This document shows positions 53,969-63,268 of a stretch of 64,000 nt of DNA, piece after piece (the stretch's first letter is position 1; each line of letters opens with the position of its first letter). The notes under the pieces were generated by a model. The model saw only the letters and a list, made by a program, of their open reading frames with translations. It ran no database searches and was not told the DNA's origin. Where the stretch lies: NCBI GenBank assembly GCA_905221375.1, contig CAJNCY010000009.1, positions 1 through 64,000 on the forward strand, in the 5' to 3' direction. The DNA comes from a bacterium. Lineage in GTDB: Bacteria > Bacillota > Bacilli > Lactobacillales > Streptococcaceae. Position numbers and translations under genes: made by a program.

Positions 53969-54931
53969 ATGAGAATAAAGAGAACTCTTCAACCGTATAT
54001 ATTTAAAGATAAAATAAAATTTGGTTTTGGTAATGTTTCTCTTGTAAGGGAGATTGATTTTAATGAAGAGAACATCAATTTAATAAAAAAATTAGATAAT
54101 GACATTGATATAAAATTGTTGTCTAATGGAGAAAAACAAGTTGTTGAGTCGATGATATCTATGGGATTAGTGACTAGTAATCAATATGATAATTCCAAAT
54201 ATTCCCGAAATATTAATTTCTTTGAGTGGGTTGATTTGTCAGAAAATTTAGACCCTAGTAAGTATCAGGATAGATTATTAAATTCAACAGTTTTAATTGT
54301 TGGTGTAGGGGGTATTGGATCAACAACAGTCGAAATTTTAGCTCGTCTAGGTATAGGTAATTTCATATTAGTAGATTTTGACATTGTGGAAGAGTCAAAT
54401 CTTACTAGACAAACATCCTTTAAGAAATCTGATATTGGTAAGCTAAAAATAGACATAATAAAACAGCATATTCAAGAGATTTCTGATTCAAATGTGACAA
54501 CTATTTATAGGAAGTTAGAGTGTCAGAATGACTTAGAAACTATTTTTAAAGATTATAATTTTGACATTGCTTTATGCTGTGCAGATACTCCTAGAATAGA
54601 GATAGACTACTGGTTTGATGATTTAGCTCATAAATATACGAGACCTATTATTGTTGGCTCATATGCATCTACGGTAATAAACTACCTACATATTATTCCG
54701 GGCAAAACTATTTCATTGAGGGAGTTTTATAGGGACTTTATGATAACAGATGATCATGTTTTGGATAGTAGAATACCGTATAGTGTTATTTCTCCAATAT
54801 CATATATGGCTGCATCAATCATATCTTATAAAGTATTAGATACTTTAACAGGATTATTGAATTTAACGGATTATATTCAAATCGATTGCATGAATTTTGA
54901 GGTTTATAAGCATGATATTAAGAAAATTTAG
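53969..54931 (+). CDS. MccB-like E1/ThiF adenylyltransferase
   Basis: A 320-residue protein. Residues 1-100 correspond to the MccB peptide-clamp region, including the linker YSRN; residues 105-320 are the ThiF/E1 adenylation fold: VGVGGIGS (112-118), LVDFDIVEESNLTRQ with Asp and the Arg finger (134-148), GKLK (157-160), CADTP (204-208) and IIPGKT (242-247). MccB has a Cys-x-x-Cys just after PGKT and another near its end for zinc; both are absent here. No E1 catalytic Cys is evident, as in MccB, which transfers AMP without a thioester. It likely adenylates the short peptide encoded upstream. AGGAGG precedes the ATG. AT-rich codon use differs from the core neighbours and suggests transfer. Confidence 0.87.
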   Translation: MRIKRTLQPYIFKDKIKFGFGNVSLVREIDFNEENINLIKKLDNDIDIKLLSNGEKQVVESMISMGLVTSNQYDNSKYSRNINFFEWVDLSENLDPSKYQDRLLNSTVLIVGVGGIGSTTVEILARLGIGNFILVDFDIVEESNLTRQTSFKKSDIGKLKIDIIKQHIQEISDSNVTTIYRKLECQNDLETIFKDYNFDIALCCADTPRIEIDYWFDDLAHKYTRPIIVGSYASTVINYLHIIPGKTISLREFYRDFMITDDHVLDSRIPYSVISPISYMAASIISYKVLDTLTGLLNLTDYIQIDCMNFEVYKHDIKKI

Positions 54932-56135
54932 CCAAAATTTTATAAATTTAATATTAGGTAGATCGTCTAGGAATATTGCAGATAGTTTTTACTTTATTGC
55001 TTTATCGATAGGGTTAGTAAGTGTATATCATATTGAGGCAGGACAGTTATCTCTATTTACTCTAATTGGTTTTATCCCAAATTTGCTTGCTGTTTTTTAT
55101 GGAAGTTTTATAAATAAAATTCAGAGAGATAAAATTTGGCTAGTGATTTTCCAGATTCTCCAGTTTATTATAATTGTGATTACAATTCTGTGTTTAAGGT
55201 ATCATTTTCGTGTTGTGTATATCTATGTATTGAATTTTTTGTTCGCATTATCAACTAATTTATTAAATACACTGCAGATGAAAATTGTTCCAGAAACTTT
55301 AAATAATGATGACATGCTAATAAAGAAATCGATAGATGTTCAATACTTGGCATCAAATGTGTTAGATATTATTAGTAATTTAACTGCATCTCTACTATTA
55401 GGGCTTCTATCTTATTTTGTTGTTTTTAATTTAAGTATTCCGTTTTTTGTGGCTGCTATTTATTTTATGATTAAAATCAGATTGCCCGGTTCCAAAAACA
55501 ATACTAAAAGTGTTCGACCTGAAAAGGTAGATTTGGAAAGTAATTCTTCTTTCAAATTTTTGGGAACTGTTTCTGCTTTTCGAGAATCAAAATTTGCCTC
55601 TTTTATAGTAGTTACAGAGTCAATTTTAAGTGGGGGTACAGATCTACTTTTAACTTTAATGCCACTGTATCTTTTATCAGAAGGCATACCTATTCAATAT
55701 TTGGGATTGGTACTAGGAGCTCAAAGATTTGCCGATTTGATAGGAGCAATTTTGGCTCCTAGAGTGGGAATTCCGTATAAAATGTTTTTCTTTATTGATT
55801 ATACTGTATCTGGATTAGCACTCATGCTAGTATTTATTACTCCATTTCCGTTAATAAAGTTGTTGTTATTTTTTTTAGCATTTATTTTAATAGGTATATC
55901 AGGAAATATGTTTGAAAAAATGATTTACTCAGAGTATAGATACGACACTATGGGATTGATATATTCGACTAATTCAAGTTTATATGCTTTATTTGCCATT
56001 CTATTTTTGATTATTCCTCAATTTTATACAGATATAAAAATTTTGGGTATTTTAATAAATGGATTTACACTATCTATAGGAATTTATTTATTAGTTATTT
56101 GTAATTTTTTCAAAAAGAATGATACTAATTGTTAA
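54912..56135 (+). CDS. MFS exporter of the MccB-like operon (MccC position)
   Basis: A 407-residue major facilitator protein with about twelve membrane segments (SFYFIALSIGLVSVYHI starts the first group); a basic loop (PGSKNNTKSVRPEKVD) joins the halves. MccC exporters of microcin C pathways are MFS proteins in this place. It overlaps the E1 gene by 20 bases. The ATG at 54912 is chosen because GAGG lies nine bases before it; a TTG five codons earlier is possible. It should export the modified peptide and may itself give immunity, since no MccE- or MccF-like gene is present. Confidence 0.85.
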   Translation: MILRKFSQNFINLILGRSSRNIADSFYFIALSIGLVSVYHIEAGQLSLFTLIGFIPNLLAVFYGSFINKIQRDKIWLVIFQILQFIIIVITILCLRYHFRVVYIYVLNFLFALSTNLLNTLQMKIVPETLNNDDMLIKKSIDVQYLASNVLDIISNLTASLLLGLLSYFVVFNLSIPFFVAAIYFMIKIRLPGSKNNTKSVRPEKVDLESNSSFKFLGTVSAFRESKFASFIVVTESILSGGTDLLLTLMPLYLLSEGIPIQYLGLVLGAQRFADLIGAILAPRVGIPYKMFFFIDYTVSGLALMLVFITPFPLIKLLLFFLAFILIGISGNMFEKMIYSEYRYDTMGLIYSTNSSLYALFAILFLIIPQFYTDIKILGILINGFTLSIGIYLLVICNFFKKNDTNC

Positions 56136-56170
56136 AATTTATTTTATATGAATGTTGCATGATTATTTGA

Positions 56171-56323
56171 AAAGAACTTCTAAAAATTTTTAGAGGTGTC
56201 CATGAAAGAAACGAAATTTCACCTAGCAACTGGAAGTCTGTACAATATATTTCTAATTTGGAACATACTGTAAATGTTATAGTAGATGGTTGGGGGAAAT
56301 ACCGTCCTTGGAGTCCTAGATAA
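56171..56323 (+). pseudogene. Broken small gene upstream of an immunity gene
   Basis: Two overlapping frames are seen. One starts at ATG 56202 after AGAGGTG and runs 23 codons (MKETKFHLATGSLYN at the start). The other has no ATG and ends VNVIVDGWGKYRPWSPR with a stop, 13 bases before the immunity gene. Joined by a frameshift they would give a small bacteriocin-sized peptide of about 40 residues. No family is recognised; it may instead be two unrelated short frames. Confidence 0.35.
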
Positions 56324-56336
56324 AATGAGGTAAACG

Positions 56337-56621
56337 ATGGGAAAGCAAAGCCAGTTGCAAATGTTGATTCATTCTCTGTACAATAATAAAGAAATTAGCT
56401 TGACGGAAGAATTTAGGAAGCAATTGCTGGAAACAGCAAAACAGTTTTCTAGTACTAGCGAAGATTTGCTAGCTGCACGTCTTTCTTTTGCCGTCTCTAA
56501 AGAATTATTGGACTTTAAAGGTGAACCGCCGACAGAGTTGTTGGATTTAGCAAAATTTGTCCAAAAGAAAGAAGCTAAATATAAGCAGGGAATAGTGTGG
56601 TCTGGTATTTTTAAAATATGA
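56337..56621 (+). CDS. Bacteriocin immunity protein (EntA/PncM-like)
   Basis: A 94-residue cytoplasmic helical protein (MLIHSLYNNKEISLTEEFRK, LLAARLSFAVSKELLDF). Length and helix pattern match the enterocin A immunity family, which protects against pediocin-like or Blp bacteriocins by acting at the membrane on the receptor side. ATGAGGTAA provides the ribosome site. No complete bacteriocin gene is next to it, so it may be an orphan immunity gene or may once have served the broken gene upstream. Confidence 0.75.
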   Translation: MGKQSQLQMLIHSLYNNKEISLTEEFRKQLLETAKQFSSTSEDLLAARLSFAVSKELLDFKGEPPTELLDLAKFVQKKEAKYKQGIVWSGIFKI

Positions 56622-56684
56622 TTCATTATAAAATACGGTATTAACGGTTATATAATGCATGAATCTAACATGAAAAATATATAA

Positions 56685-56739
56685 GCGAGGCTTGGACCTC
56701 AATGCCAAACCTAGCCTCGCTTTTGATAACATGGAATAA
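56685..56739 (+). pseudogene. Second, diverged copy of the tsaD 3' end
   Basis: In frame it reads [15 protein letters not shown] and a stop, against [15 protein letters not shown] in tsaD. Most codons match, with several synonymous changes, and a terminator follows in the same place. It marks the right border of the island inserted behind tsaD. Confidence 0.85.
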
Positions 56740-56744
56740 AATGG

Positions 56745-56777
56745 AGTCTGTCTGATTACAATCAGCAGACTTTTTTC
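56745..56777 (+). terminator. Intrinsic terminator at the island border
   Basis: AGTCTG-T-CTGAT pairs with ATCAG-CAGACT around four bases, followed by T. It is the counterpart of the tsaD terminator. Confidence 0.85.
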
Positions 56778-56858
56778 TCTTTCCTGAATGTGTTATAATA
56801 GTCCATGCTGTGGCTGGAACTGATTCAGCCCATTTATTAAGACAATATGAGGAGAAAG

Positions 56859-57554
56859 ATGAAAGAAAAAGGATTTTGGGAGGGGGCGCAGGCAGCCATG
56901 CCAACAGCCCTTGGTTATGTCAGTATCGGCCTGGCCTGTGGGATTATTGGTGCACCCTATGTGACACCTGTTGAGATGGGTTTGATGAGCCTATTTGTTT
57001 ATGCTGGGAGTGCCCAGTTTGCCATGCTGGCACTGATTGCGGTTCAAGCACCTGTGGCAGCTATTGCTATGACGGTTTTTTTGATCAATTTGCGTCTCTT
57101 TTTGCTGAGCTTGCATGCGTCGACCTATTTCCGTCATACTAGTCTCTGGCAAAATATCGGTATGTCTAGTCTCTTGACAGATGAGACTTACGGCGTTTTG
57201 ATGGGTGAATTAGCCCATACAGATAAGGTCAATCCTATGTGGATGCACGGAAACAATCTCAACAGCTATGTGGCTTGGTTTGTGGGAACAGTTGCCGGAA
57301 CGGCTCTGGGTGGTCTGCTGCCAAATCCAGAAATCTTTGGATTGGATTTTGCCCTGGTTGGGATGTTCATTGGAATTTTTGCTTCGCAATTCCAGATTAT
57401 GCAAAGACGGATTCCTGTCCGCAATCTGTTCATCATCCTAGCGGTTGTTGCGGTGTCCTTCTTTTTGCTCTTGACAGTGGTGTCTCAGTCACTAGCTGTT
57501 CTGTTTGCGACCTTGCTAGGTTGTACAATGGGGGTGGTTTTAGATGGTCAGTAA
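56859..57554 (+). CDS. azlC: Branched-chain amino acid exporter, large subunit
   Basis: A 231-residue membrane protein of the AzlC family with about five to seven segments. The N-terminal GFWEGAQAAMPTALGYVSIG and YAGSAQFAMLALIA motifs are characteristic. With AzlD it forms an exporter of leucine, isoleucine and valine analogues. The ATG at 56859 is preferred because GAGGAG lies five bases upstream; ATG 56847 is part of that ribosome site. It overlaps azlD by 11 bases. Confidence 0.92.
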   Translation: MKEKGFWEGAQAAMPTALGYVSIGLACGIIGAPYVTPVEMGLMSLFVYAGSAQFAMLALIAVQAPVAAIAMTVFLINLRLFLLSLHASTYFRHTSLWQNIGMSSLLTDETYGVLMGELAHTDKVNPMWMHGNNLNSYVAWFVGTVAGTALGGLLPNPEIFGLDFALVGMFIGIFASQFQIMQRRIPVRNLFIILAVVAVSFFLLLTVVSQSLAVLFATLLGCTMGVVLDGQ

Positions 57555-57867
57555 GTATCTTTTATTAGCAGTTATTTTCTCTGGTCTTGTGACTTGGATT
57601 CCCCGTATGATTCCCTTCATCTTGGTCAAGTATAAGGGTCTGCCTGCGATTGTTGAACGTTTTTTGAAGTTCTTGCCCGTTTCTATTATCTTTGCCTTGA
57701 TTCTTTCAAGTGTAGTGACAGGCAAGGTTGGGAGTCTTCCTCAAATCAAATGGCTGGACTTCTTAGCCATCTTTCCAACAGCTTGGGTAGCCTTTCGCTA
57801 CCGCAATCTAGTCGGAACAGTTCTCTTTGGAGTGGTTTTGATTGCCGTCTTGCGTTTGGTCTTTTAA
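57544..57867 (+). CDS. azlD: Branched-chain amino acid exporter, small subunit
   Basis: A 107-residue AzlD protein with three or four membrane segments. FSGLVTWIPRMIPFILVKYK carries the family TxxxRxxPF pattern, and the end WVAFRYRNLVGTVLFGVVLI is also typical. Coupled to azlC by overlapping frames. A BOX element begins right at its stop codon. Confidence 0.92.
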   Translation: MVSKYLLLAVIFSGLVTWIPRMIPFILVKYKGLPAIVERFLKFLPVSIIFALILSSVVTGKVGSLPQIKWLDFLAIFPTAWVAFRYRNLVGTVLFGVVLIAVLRLVF

Positions 57868-58020
57868 TACTCTTCGAAAATCAAATTCAAACCACGTCAG
57901 CGTCGCCTTACCGTAGGTATATGTAACTGACTTCGTCAGTCTTATCTCCAACCTCAAAACAGTGTTTTGAGCAACCTGCGGCTAGCTTCCTAGTTTGCTC
58001 TTTGATTTTCATTGAGTATA
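57867..58020. repeat. BOX element, boxA-boxB-boxC
   Basis: The 154-bp unit begins ATACTCTTCGAAAAT and ends TTTTCATTGAGTATA. It has one boxB-type unit, so the length equals 59+45+50 bp, the canonical minimal BOX. It fills the gap between azlD and the next lipoprotein gene. Confidence 0.94.
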
Positions 58021-58091
58021 AATCAGCCATAAAGAAAACCTATCACAGAGATAGATATCATATAATGGCGTAAATGCTCTTTTTCTGTTAA

Positions 58092-58955
<864 letters not shown>

Positions 58956-58961
58956 TTTTTT

Positions 58962-59004
58962 GAAATCATCCATTCTGAATAAGGTGGATGATTTCTCAGT
59001 TTTT
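58962..59004 (+). terminator. Intrinsic terminator after gshT
   Basis: GAAATCATCCA pairs with TGGATGATTTC around 12 bases; TTTTT follows after four bases. Confidence 0.78.
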
Positions 59005-59009
59005 AGGGA

Positions 59010-59026
59010 TATAGTTTTAAACTATA
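59010..59026. promoter_or_regulatory. MET-box (MtaR/MetR operator)
   Basis: TATAGTTTTAAACTATA is an exact match to the streptococcal MET-box TATAGTTTnAAACTATA. It lies about 20 bases upstream of the metQ promoter -35. Confidence 0.87.
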
Positions 59027-59043
59027 TATCTGACTATCTAATA

Positions 59044-59077
59044 ACAATTTGTGAAATCAAACAAATTGTGAGATACT
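59044..59077 (+). promoter_or_regulatory. metQ promoter with overlapping inverted repeat
   Basis: A weak -35 (TTGTGA) and GATACT -10 are 17 bp apart. ACAATTTGT and ACAAATTGT form a perfect 9-bp inverted repeat over the -35, a possible second operator. Confidence 0.55.
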
Positions 59078-59108
59078 AATACGGTATTATTTTTAAGGAG
59101 AAAGAATC

Positions 59109-59963
59109 ATGAAAATTAAAAAATGGCTTGGTGTAGCAGCTCTTGCTACAGTCGCAGGTTTGGCTCTTGCAGCTTGCGGAAACTCAGAAAAGAAAGCAGA
59201 CAATGCAACAACTATCAAAATCGCAACTGTTAACCGTAGCGGTTCTGAAGAAAAACGTTGGGACAAAATCCAAGAATTGGTTAAAAAAGACGGTATCACT
59301 TTGGAATTTACAGAGTTCACAGACTACTCACAACCAAACAAGGCAACTGCTGATGGCGAAGTAGACTTGAACGCTTTCCAACACTACAACTTCTTGAACA
59401 ACTGGAACAAAGAAAACGGAAAAGACCTTGTAGCGATTGCAGATACTTACATCTCTCCAATCCGCCTTTACTCAGGTTTGAATGGAAGTGACAACAAGTA
59501 CACTAAAGTAGAGGACATCCCAGCAAACGGAGAAATCGCTGTACCGAATGACGCTACAAACGAAAGCCGTGCGCTTTACTTGCTTCAATCAGCCGGCTTG
59601 ATTAAATTGGACGTTTCAGGAACTGCTCTTGCAACAGTTGCTAACATCAAAGAAAATCCAAAGAACTTGAAAATCACTGAATTGGACGCTAGCCAAACAG
59701 CTCGTTCATTGTCATCAGTTGACGCTGCCGTTGTAAACAATACCTTCGTTACAGAAGCAAAATTGGACTACAAGAAAGCACTTTTCAAAGAACAAGCTGA
59801 TGAAAACTCAAAACAATGGTACAACATCATCGTTGCGAAAAAAGATTGGGAAACATCACCAAAAGCTGATGCTATCAAGAAAGTGATTGCAGCTTACCAC
59901 ACAGATGAAGTGAAAAAAGTTATCGAAGAAACATCAGACGGTTTGGATCAACCAGTTTGGTAA
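59109..59963 (+). CDS. metQ: Methionine-binding lipoprotein
   Basis: A 284-residue NlpA/MetQ lipoprotein with signal peptide MKIKKWLGVAALATVAG and lipobox ALAACGN. It shows the family blocks FTDYSQPNKATADGEVDLNA, FQHYNFL and PNDATNESRALYLLQ. It delivers L-methionine (and D-Met or Met derivatives) to MetN-MetP, encoded downstream. A perfect MET-box precedes it, so methionine starvation should switch the operon on. Confidence 0.95.
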   Translation: MKIKKWLGVAALATVAGLALAACGNSEKKADNATTIKIATVNRSGSEEKRWDKIQELVKKDGITLEFTEFTDYSQPNKATADGEVDLNAFQHYNFLNNWNKENGKDLVAIADTYISPIRLYSGLNGSDNKYTKVEDIPANGEIAVPNDATNESRALYLLQSAGLIKLDVSGTALATVANIKENPKNLKITELDASQTARSLSSVDAAVVNNTFVTEAKLDYKKALFKEQADENSKQWYNIIVAKKDWETSPKADAIKKVIAAYHTDEVKKVIEETSDGLDQPVW

Positions 59964-60059
59964 TAAGAAACAGGGAGGTGGGAGAGAGAATTCCACCTCT
60001 TGCTTTTGTATAGAGCATGTATTGTCAGGAAGAGTAGTTCACAGAAAGGTAGAGAGAAT

Positions 60060-61433
60060 ATGGTTTTTCCTAGCGAACAAGAACAGATTGAAAAATTTGA
60101 AAAGGATCATGTGGCCCAGCATTATTTTGAGGTTTTGCGTACCTTAATTTCTAAGAAGTCAGTCTTTGCCCAGCAAGTTGGACTTAAGGAAGTTGCAAAC
60201 TATCTGGGTGAGATTTTCAAGCGTGTTGGGGCTGAAGTGGAGATTGATGAGACTTATACGGCGCCCTTTGTCATGGCGCATTTCAAGAGTTCGCGTCCAG
60301 ATGCCAAAACCTTGATTTTCTATAACCACTATGACACTGTGCCAGCGGACGGGGATCAGGTCTGGACAGAGGATCCCTTTACGCTTTCGGTCCGCAATGG
60401 CTTCATGTATGGGCGTGGGGTTGATGACGACAAGGGTCATATCACAGCTCGTTTGAGTGCTTTGAGAAAATACATGCAGCACCATGATGACCTGCCTGTC
60501 AATATCAGTTTTATCATGGAGGGAGCGGAGGAATCGGCTTCAACAGACCTAGATAAGTATTTGGAAAAACATGCGGACAAACTTCGTGGGGCGGATTTGT
60601 TGGTCTGGGAACAAGGAACCAAGAATGCCTTGGAGCAGCTAGAAATTTCTGGTGGAAACAAGGGGATTGTGACCTTTGATGCCAAGGTAAAAAGTGCGGA
60701 TGTGGATATTCACTCGAGTTATGGTGGGGTTGTGGAATCAGCTCCCTGGTATCTCCTTCAAGCCTTACAGTCTCTTCGCGCTGCAGATGGCCGTATCTTG
60801 GTTGAAGGTTTGTACGAAGAAGTTCAAGAACCAAATGAACGGGAATTGGACTTGGTGGATACCTACGCTCAACGAAATCCAGGGGAAATCAGCCAGATTT
60901 ATGGATTGGAATTGCCTCTCTTACAAGAGGACCGTGCAGCCTTCCTAAAACGTTTCTTTTTCGAACCAGCCCTTAATATCGAAGGAATTCAGTCAGGCTA
61001 TCAAGGACAAGGAGTTAAAACGATTTTGCCAGCAGAAGCCAGCGCTAAGCTAGAAGTTCGTTTGGTTCCTGGCCTAGAACCGCATGATGTTCTGGAAAAA
61101 ATTCGGAAACAGCTAGACAAAAATGGCTTTGATAAGGTAGAATTATACTATACCTTGGGAGAGATGAGCTATCGAAGCGATATGAGCGCGCCAGCCATTC
61201 TCAACGTAATCGAGTTGGCCAAGAAATTCTATCCACAGGGCGTTTCAGTCTTGCCGACAACAGCGGGGACAGGGCCTATGCATACGGTCTTTGATGCCCT
61301 AGAGGTGCCTATGGTAGCTTTTGGTCTAGGAAATGCCAATAGCCGAGACCACGGTGGAGATGAAAATGTGCGAATCGCCGATTACTACACCCATATTGAA
61401 TTAGTAGAGGAGCTGATTAGAAGCTATGAGTAG
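60060..61433 (+). CDS. M20 family metallopeptidase in the met operon
   Basis: A 457-residue M20 (ArgE/DapE/CNDP-like) dinuclear zinc peptidase. [11 protein letters not shown] and [11 protein letters not shown] hold the metal-binding His and Asp; [11 protein letters not shown] has the catalytic Glu pair; the dimer lid lies in the middle; and [10 protein letters not shown] has the last metal ligand His. Start MVFPSEQ follows AAAGGTAG. Being between metQ and metN (overlapping metN by eight bases), it may release methionine from dipeptides or N-acyl-methionine. Cytoplasmic. Confidence 0.9.
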   Translation: MVFPSEQEQIEKFEKDHVAQHYFEVLRTLISKKSVFAQQVGLKEVANYLGEIFKRVGAEVEIDETYTAPFVMAHFKSSRPDAKTLIFYNHYDTVPADGDQVWTEDPFTLSVRNGFMYGRGVDDDKGHITARLSALRKYMQHHDDLPVNISFIMEGAEESASTDLDKYLEKHADKLRGADLLVWEQGTKNALEQLEISGGNKGIVTFDAKVKSADVDIHSSYGGVVESAPWYLLQALQSLRAADGRILVEGLYEEVQEPNERELDLVDTYAQRNPGEISQIYGLELPLLQEDRAAFLKRFFFEPALNIEGIQSGYQGQGVKTILPAEASAKLEVRLVPGLEPHDVLEKIRKQLDKNGFDKVELYYTLGEMSYRSDMSAPAILNVIELAKKFYPQGVSVLPTTAGTGPMHTVFDALEVPMVAFGLGNANSRDHGGDENVRIADYYTHIELVEELIRSYE

Positions 61434-62487
61434 AGATATTATCAAGTTAGATCAGATCGATGTGACTTTTCACCAAAAGAAGAGAACCATCACAGCGGTT
61501 AAGGATGTGACCATTCACATCCAAGAAGGGGATATCTACGGAATTGTTGGATATTCTGGAGCAGGGAAATCAACCCTTGTACGGGTGATTAACCTCTTGC
61601 AAAAACCATCTGCAGGGAAAATTACCATTGACGATGATGTGATTTTTGATGGTAAGGTGACCTTGACGGCAGAGCAGTTGCGTCGTAAACGTCAGGATAT
61701 CGGGATGATTTTCCAGCATTTTAACCTCATGAGTCAAAAGACAGCAGAGGAGAATGTAGCCTTTGCCCTCAAACACTCTGGACTCAGCAAGGAAGAAAAG
61801 AAGGCTAAAGTCGCTAAGTTGTTGGACTTGGTTGGCTTAGCAGACCGTGCTGAAAACTACCCTTCACAACTATCTGGAGGGCAAAAACAGCGTGTGGCCA
61901 TTGCGCGTGCCTTGGCCAATGATCCAAAAATCTTGATTTCAGATGAGTCAACGTCTGCCCTTGACCCTAAGACAACCAAGCAGATTTTGGCCTTGTTGCA
62001 AGATTTGAACCAAAAATTAGGCTTGACTGTTGTCTTGATTACGCATGAAATGCAGATTGTCAAAGATATTGCCAACCGTGTGGCAGTTATGCAGGATGGA
62101 CATTTGATTGAAGAGGGCAGTGTCCTTGAAATCTTCTCAGATCCTAAACAACCTTTGACCCAAGACTTTATCTCAACAGCAACAGGTATTGATGAAGCCA
62201 TGGTTAAGATTGAGAAGCAAGAAATAGTGGAACACTTGTCTGACAACAGTCTCTTGGTGCAACTCAAGTATGCAGGAGCTTCAACAGATGAGCCACTTTT
62301 GAATGAATTGTACAAGCGTTACCAAGTAACGGCTAATATCCTTTATGGGAATATCGAAATCCTCGATGGCACTCCTGTTGGAGAATTGGTGGTGGTCTTG
62401 TCAGGTGAAAAAGCAGCGCTAGCAGGTGCTCAAGAAGCCATTCGTCAGGCAGGCGTACAGCTAAAAGTATTGAAGGGAGGACAGTAA
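61426..62487 (+). CDS. metN: Methionine ABC transporter ATPase
   Basis: A 353-residue ATPase. Walker [10 protein letters not shown], signature [15 protein letters not shown], Walker [14 protein letters not shown] and switch [11 protein letters not shown] are in place. The C-terminal 100 residues form the NIL/ACT-like domain ([20 protein letters not shown]) that senses intracellular methionine and shuts the transporter. It overlaps the M20 gene and lies one base from metP. Confidence 0.96.
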   Translation: MSRDIIKLDQIDVTFHQKKRTITAVKDVTIHIQEGDIYGIVGYSGAGKSTLVRVINLLQKPSAGKITIDDDVIFDGKVTLTAEQLRRKRQDIGMIFQHFNLMSQKTAEENVAFALKHSGLSKEEKKAKVAKLLDLVGLADRAENYPSQLSGGQKQRVAIARALANDPKILISDESTSALDPKTTKQILALLQDLNQKLGLTVVLITHEMQIVKDIANRVAVMQDGHLIEEGSVLEIFSDPKQPLTQDFISTATGIDEAMVKIEKQEIVEHLSDNSLLVQLKYAGASTDEPLLNELYKRYQVTANILYGNIEILDGTPVGELVVVLSGEKAALAGAQEAIRQAGVQLKVLKGGQ

Positions 62488-62488
62488 G

Positions 62489-63181
62489 ATGGAATCATTG
62501 ATTCAAACCTATTTACCAAATGTCTATAAAATGGGCTGGGCTGGTCAAGCAGGCTGGGGAACAGCCATCTACCTAACCCTTTATATGACAGTTATTTCCT
62601 TCATCATCGGAGGGTTCTTGGGGCTGGTGGCAGGTCTTTTCCTTGTTTTGACAGCACCAGGTGGTGTCTTGGAAAATAAGGTCGTTTTCTGGATTTTAGA
62701 CAAGATCACGTCAATCTTCCGTGCGGTGCCATTTATTATTCTCTTGGCAGTCTTGTCACCCTTCTCTCATCTAATCGTAGGAACAAGTATCGGACCAAAT
62801 GCGGCTATCGTACCTCTATCTTTTGCGGTCTTTGCCTTCTTTGCCCGTCAGGTGCAGGTTGTCTTGGCTGAATTGGATGGTGGTGTCATTGAGGCGGCTC
62901 AAGCTAGCGGAGCGACTTTCTGGGATATCGTGGGTGTTTACCTATCAGAAGGTCTTCCAGATTTGATCCGTGTGACAACTGTAACCTTGATTTCCCTTGT
63001 TGGTGAAACAGCTATGGCTGGTGCGGTTGGAGCTGGTGGTATCGGTAACGTAGCCATCGCCTATGGATTTAACCGCTATAATCACGATGTGACCATTTTG
63101 GCAACCATCATTATCATCTTGATTATCTTTGCAATCCAATTCTTGGGAGATTTCTTGACCAAAAAATTGAGTCATAAATAA
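62489..63181 (+). CDS. metP: Methionine ABC transporter permease
   Basis: A 230-residue MetI-type permease with five membrane segments. The EAA loop IEAAQASGATFWDIVGVYLS contacts MetN, and ETAMAGAVGAGGIGNVAIAY is a family hallmark. GGGAGG precedes the ATG. Last gene of the metQ-M20-metN-metP operon. Confidence 0.95.
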   Translation: MESLIQTYLPNVYKMGWAGQAGWGTAIYLTLYMTVISFIIGGFLGLVAGLFLVLTAPGGVLENKVVFWILDKITSIFRAVPFIILLAVLSPFSHLIVGTSIGPNAAIVPLSFAVFAFFARQVQVVLAELDGGVIEAAQASGATFWDIVGVYLSEGLPDLIRVTTVTLISLVGETAMAGAVGAGGIGNVAIAYGFNRYNHDVTILATIIIILIIFAIQFLGDFLTKKLSHK

Positions 63182-63186
63182 AATAG

Positions 63187-63236
63187 GCTCCATAATATCT
63201 ATAGGGGATTTACCCACTACAAATATTATAGAGCCA
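63187..63236. mobile_element. 50-bp mini-element with ISL3-like ends
   Basis: GGCTCCATAATAT and ATATTATAGAGCC are imperfect terminal inverted repeats (12 of 13 match) bounding a 50-bp stretch that includes GGGGATTTACCCACTACAA. The ends resemble those of ISL3-family elements (GGCTCT...). It has no coding capacity: either a remnant of two IS ends or a tiny non-autonomous unit. Confidence 0.5.
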
Positions 63237-63240
63237 TAAA

Positions 63241-63264
63241 AAAGAGCCGTGTGGCTCTTTTTTA
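63241..63264. terminator. Bidirectional terminator between metP and the next gene
   Basis: AAAAGAGCC pairs with GGCTCTTTT around GTGT, between A and T runs. Confidence 0.9.
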
Positions 63265-63268
63265 TTGA

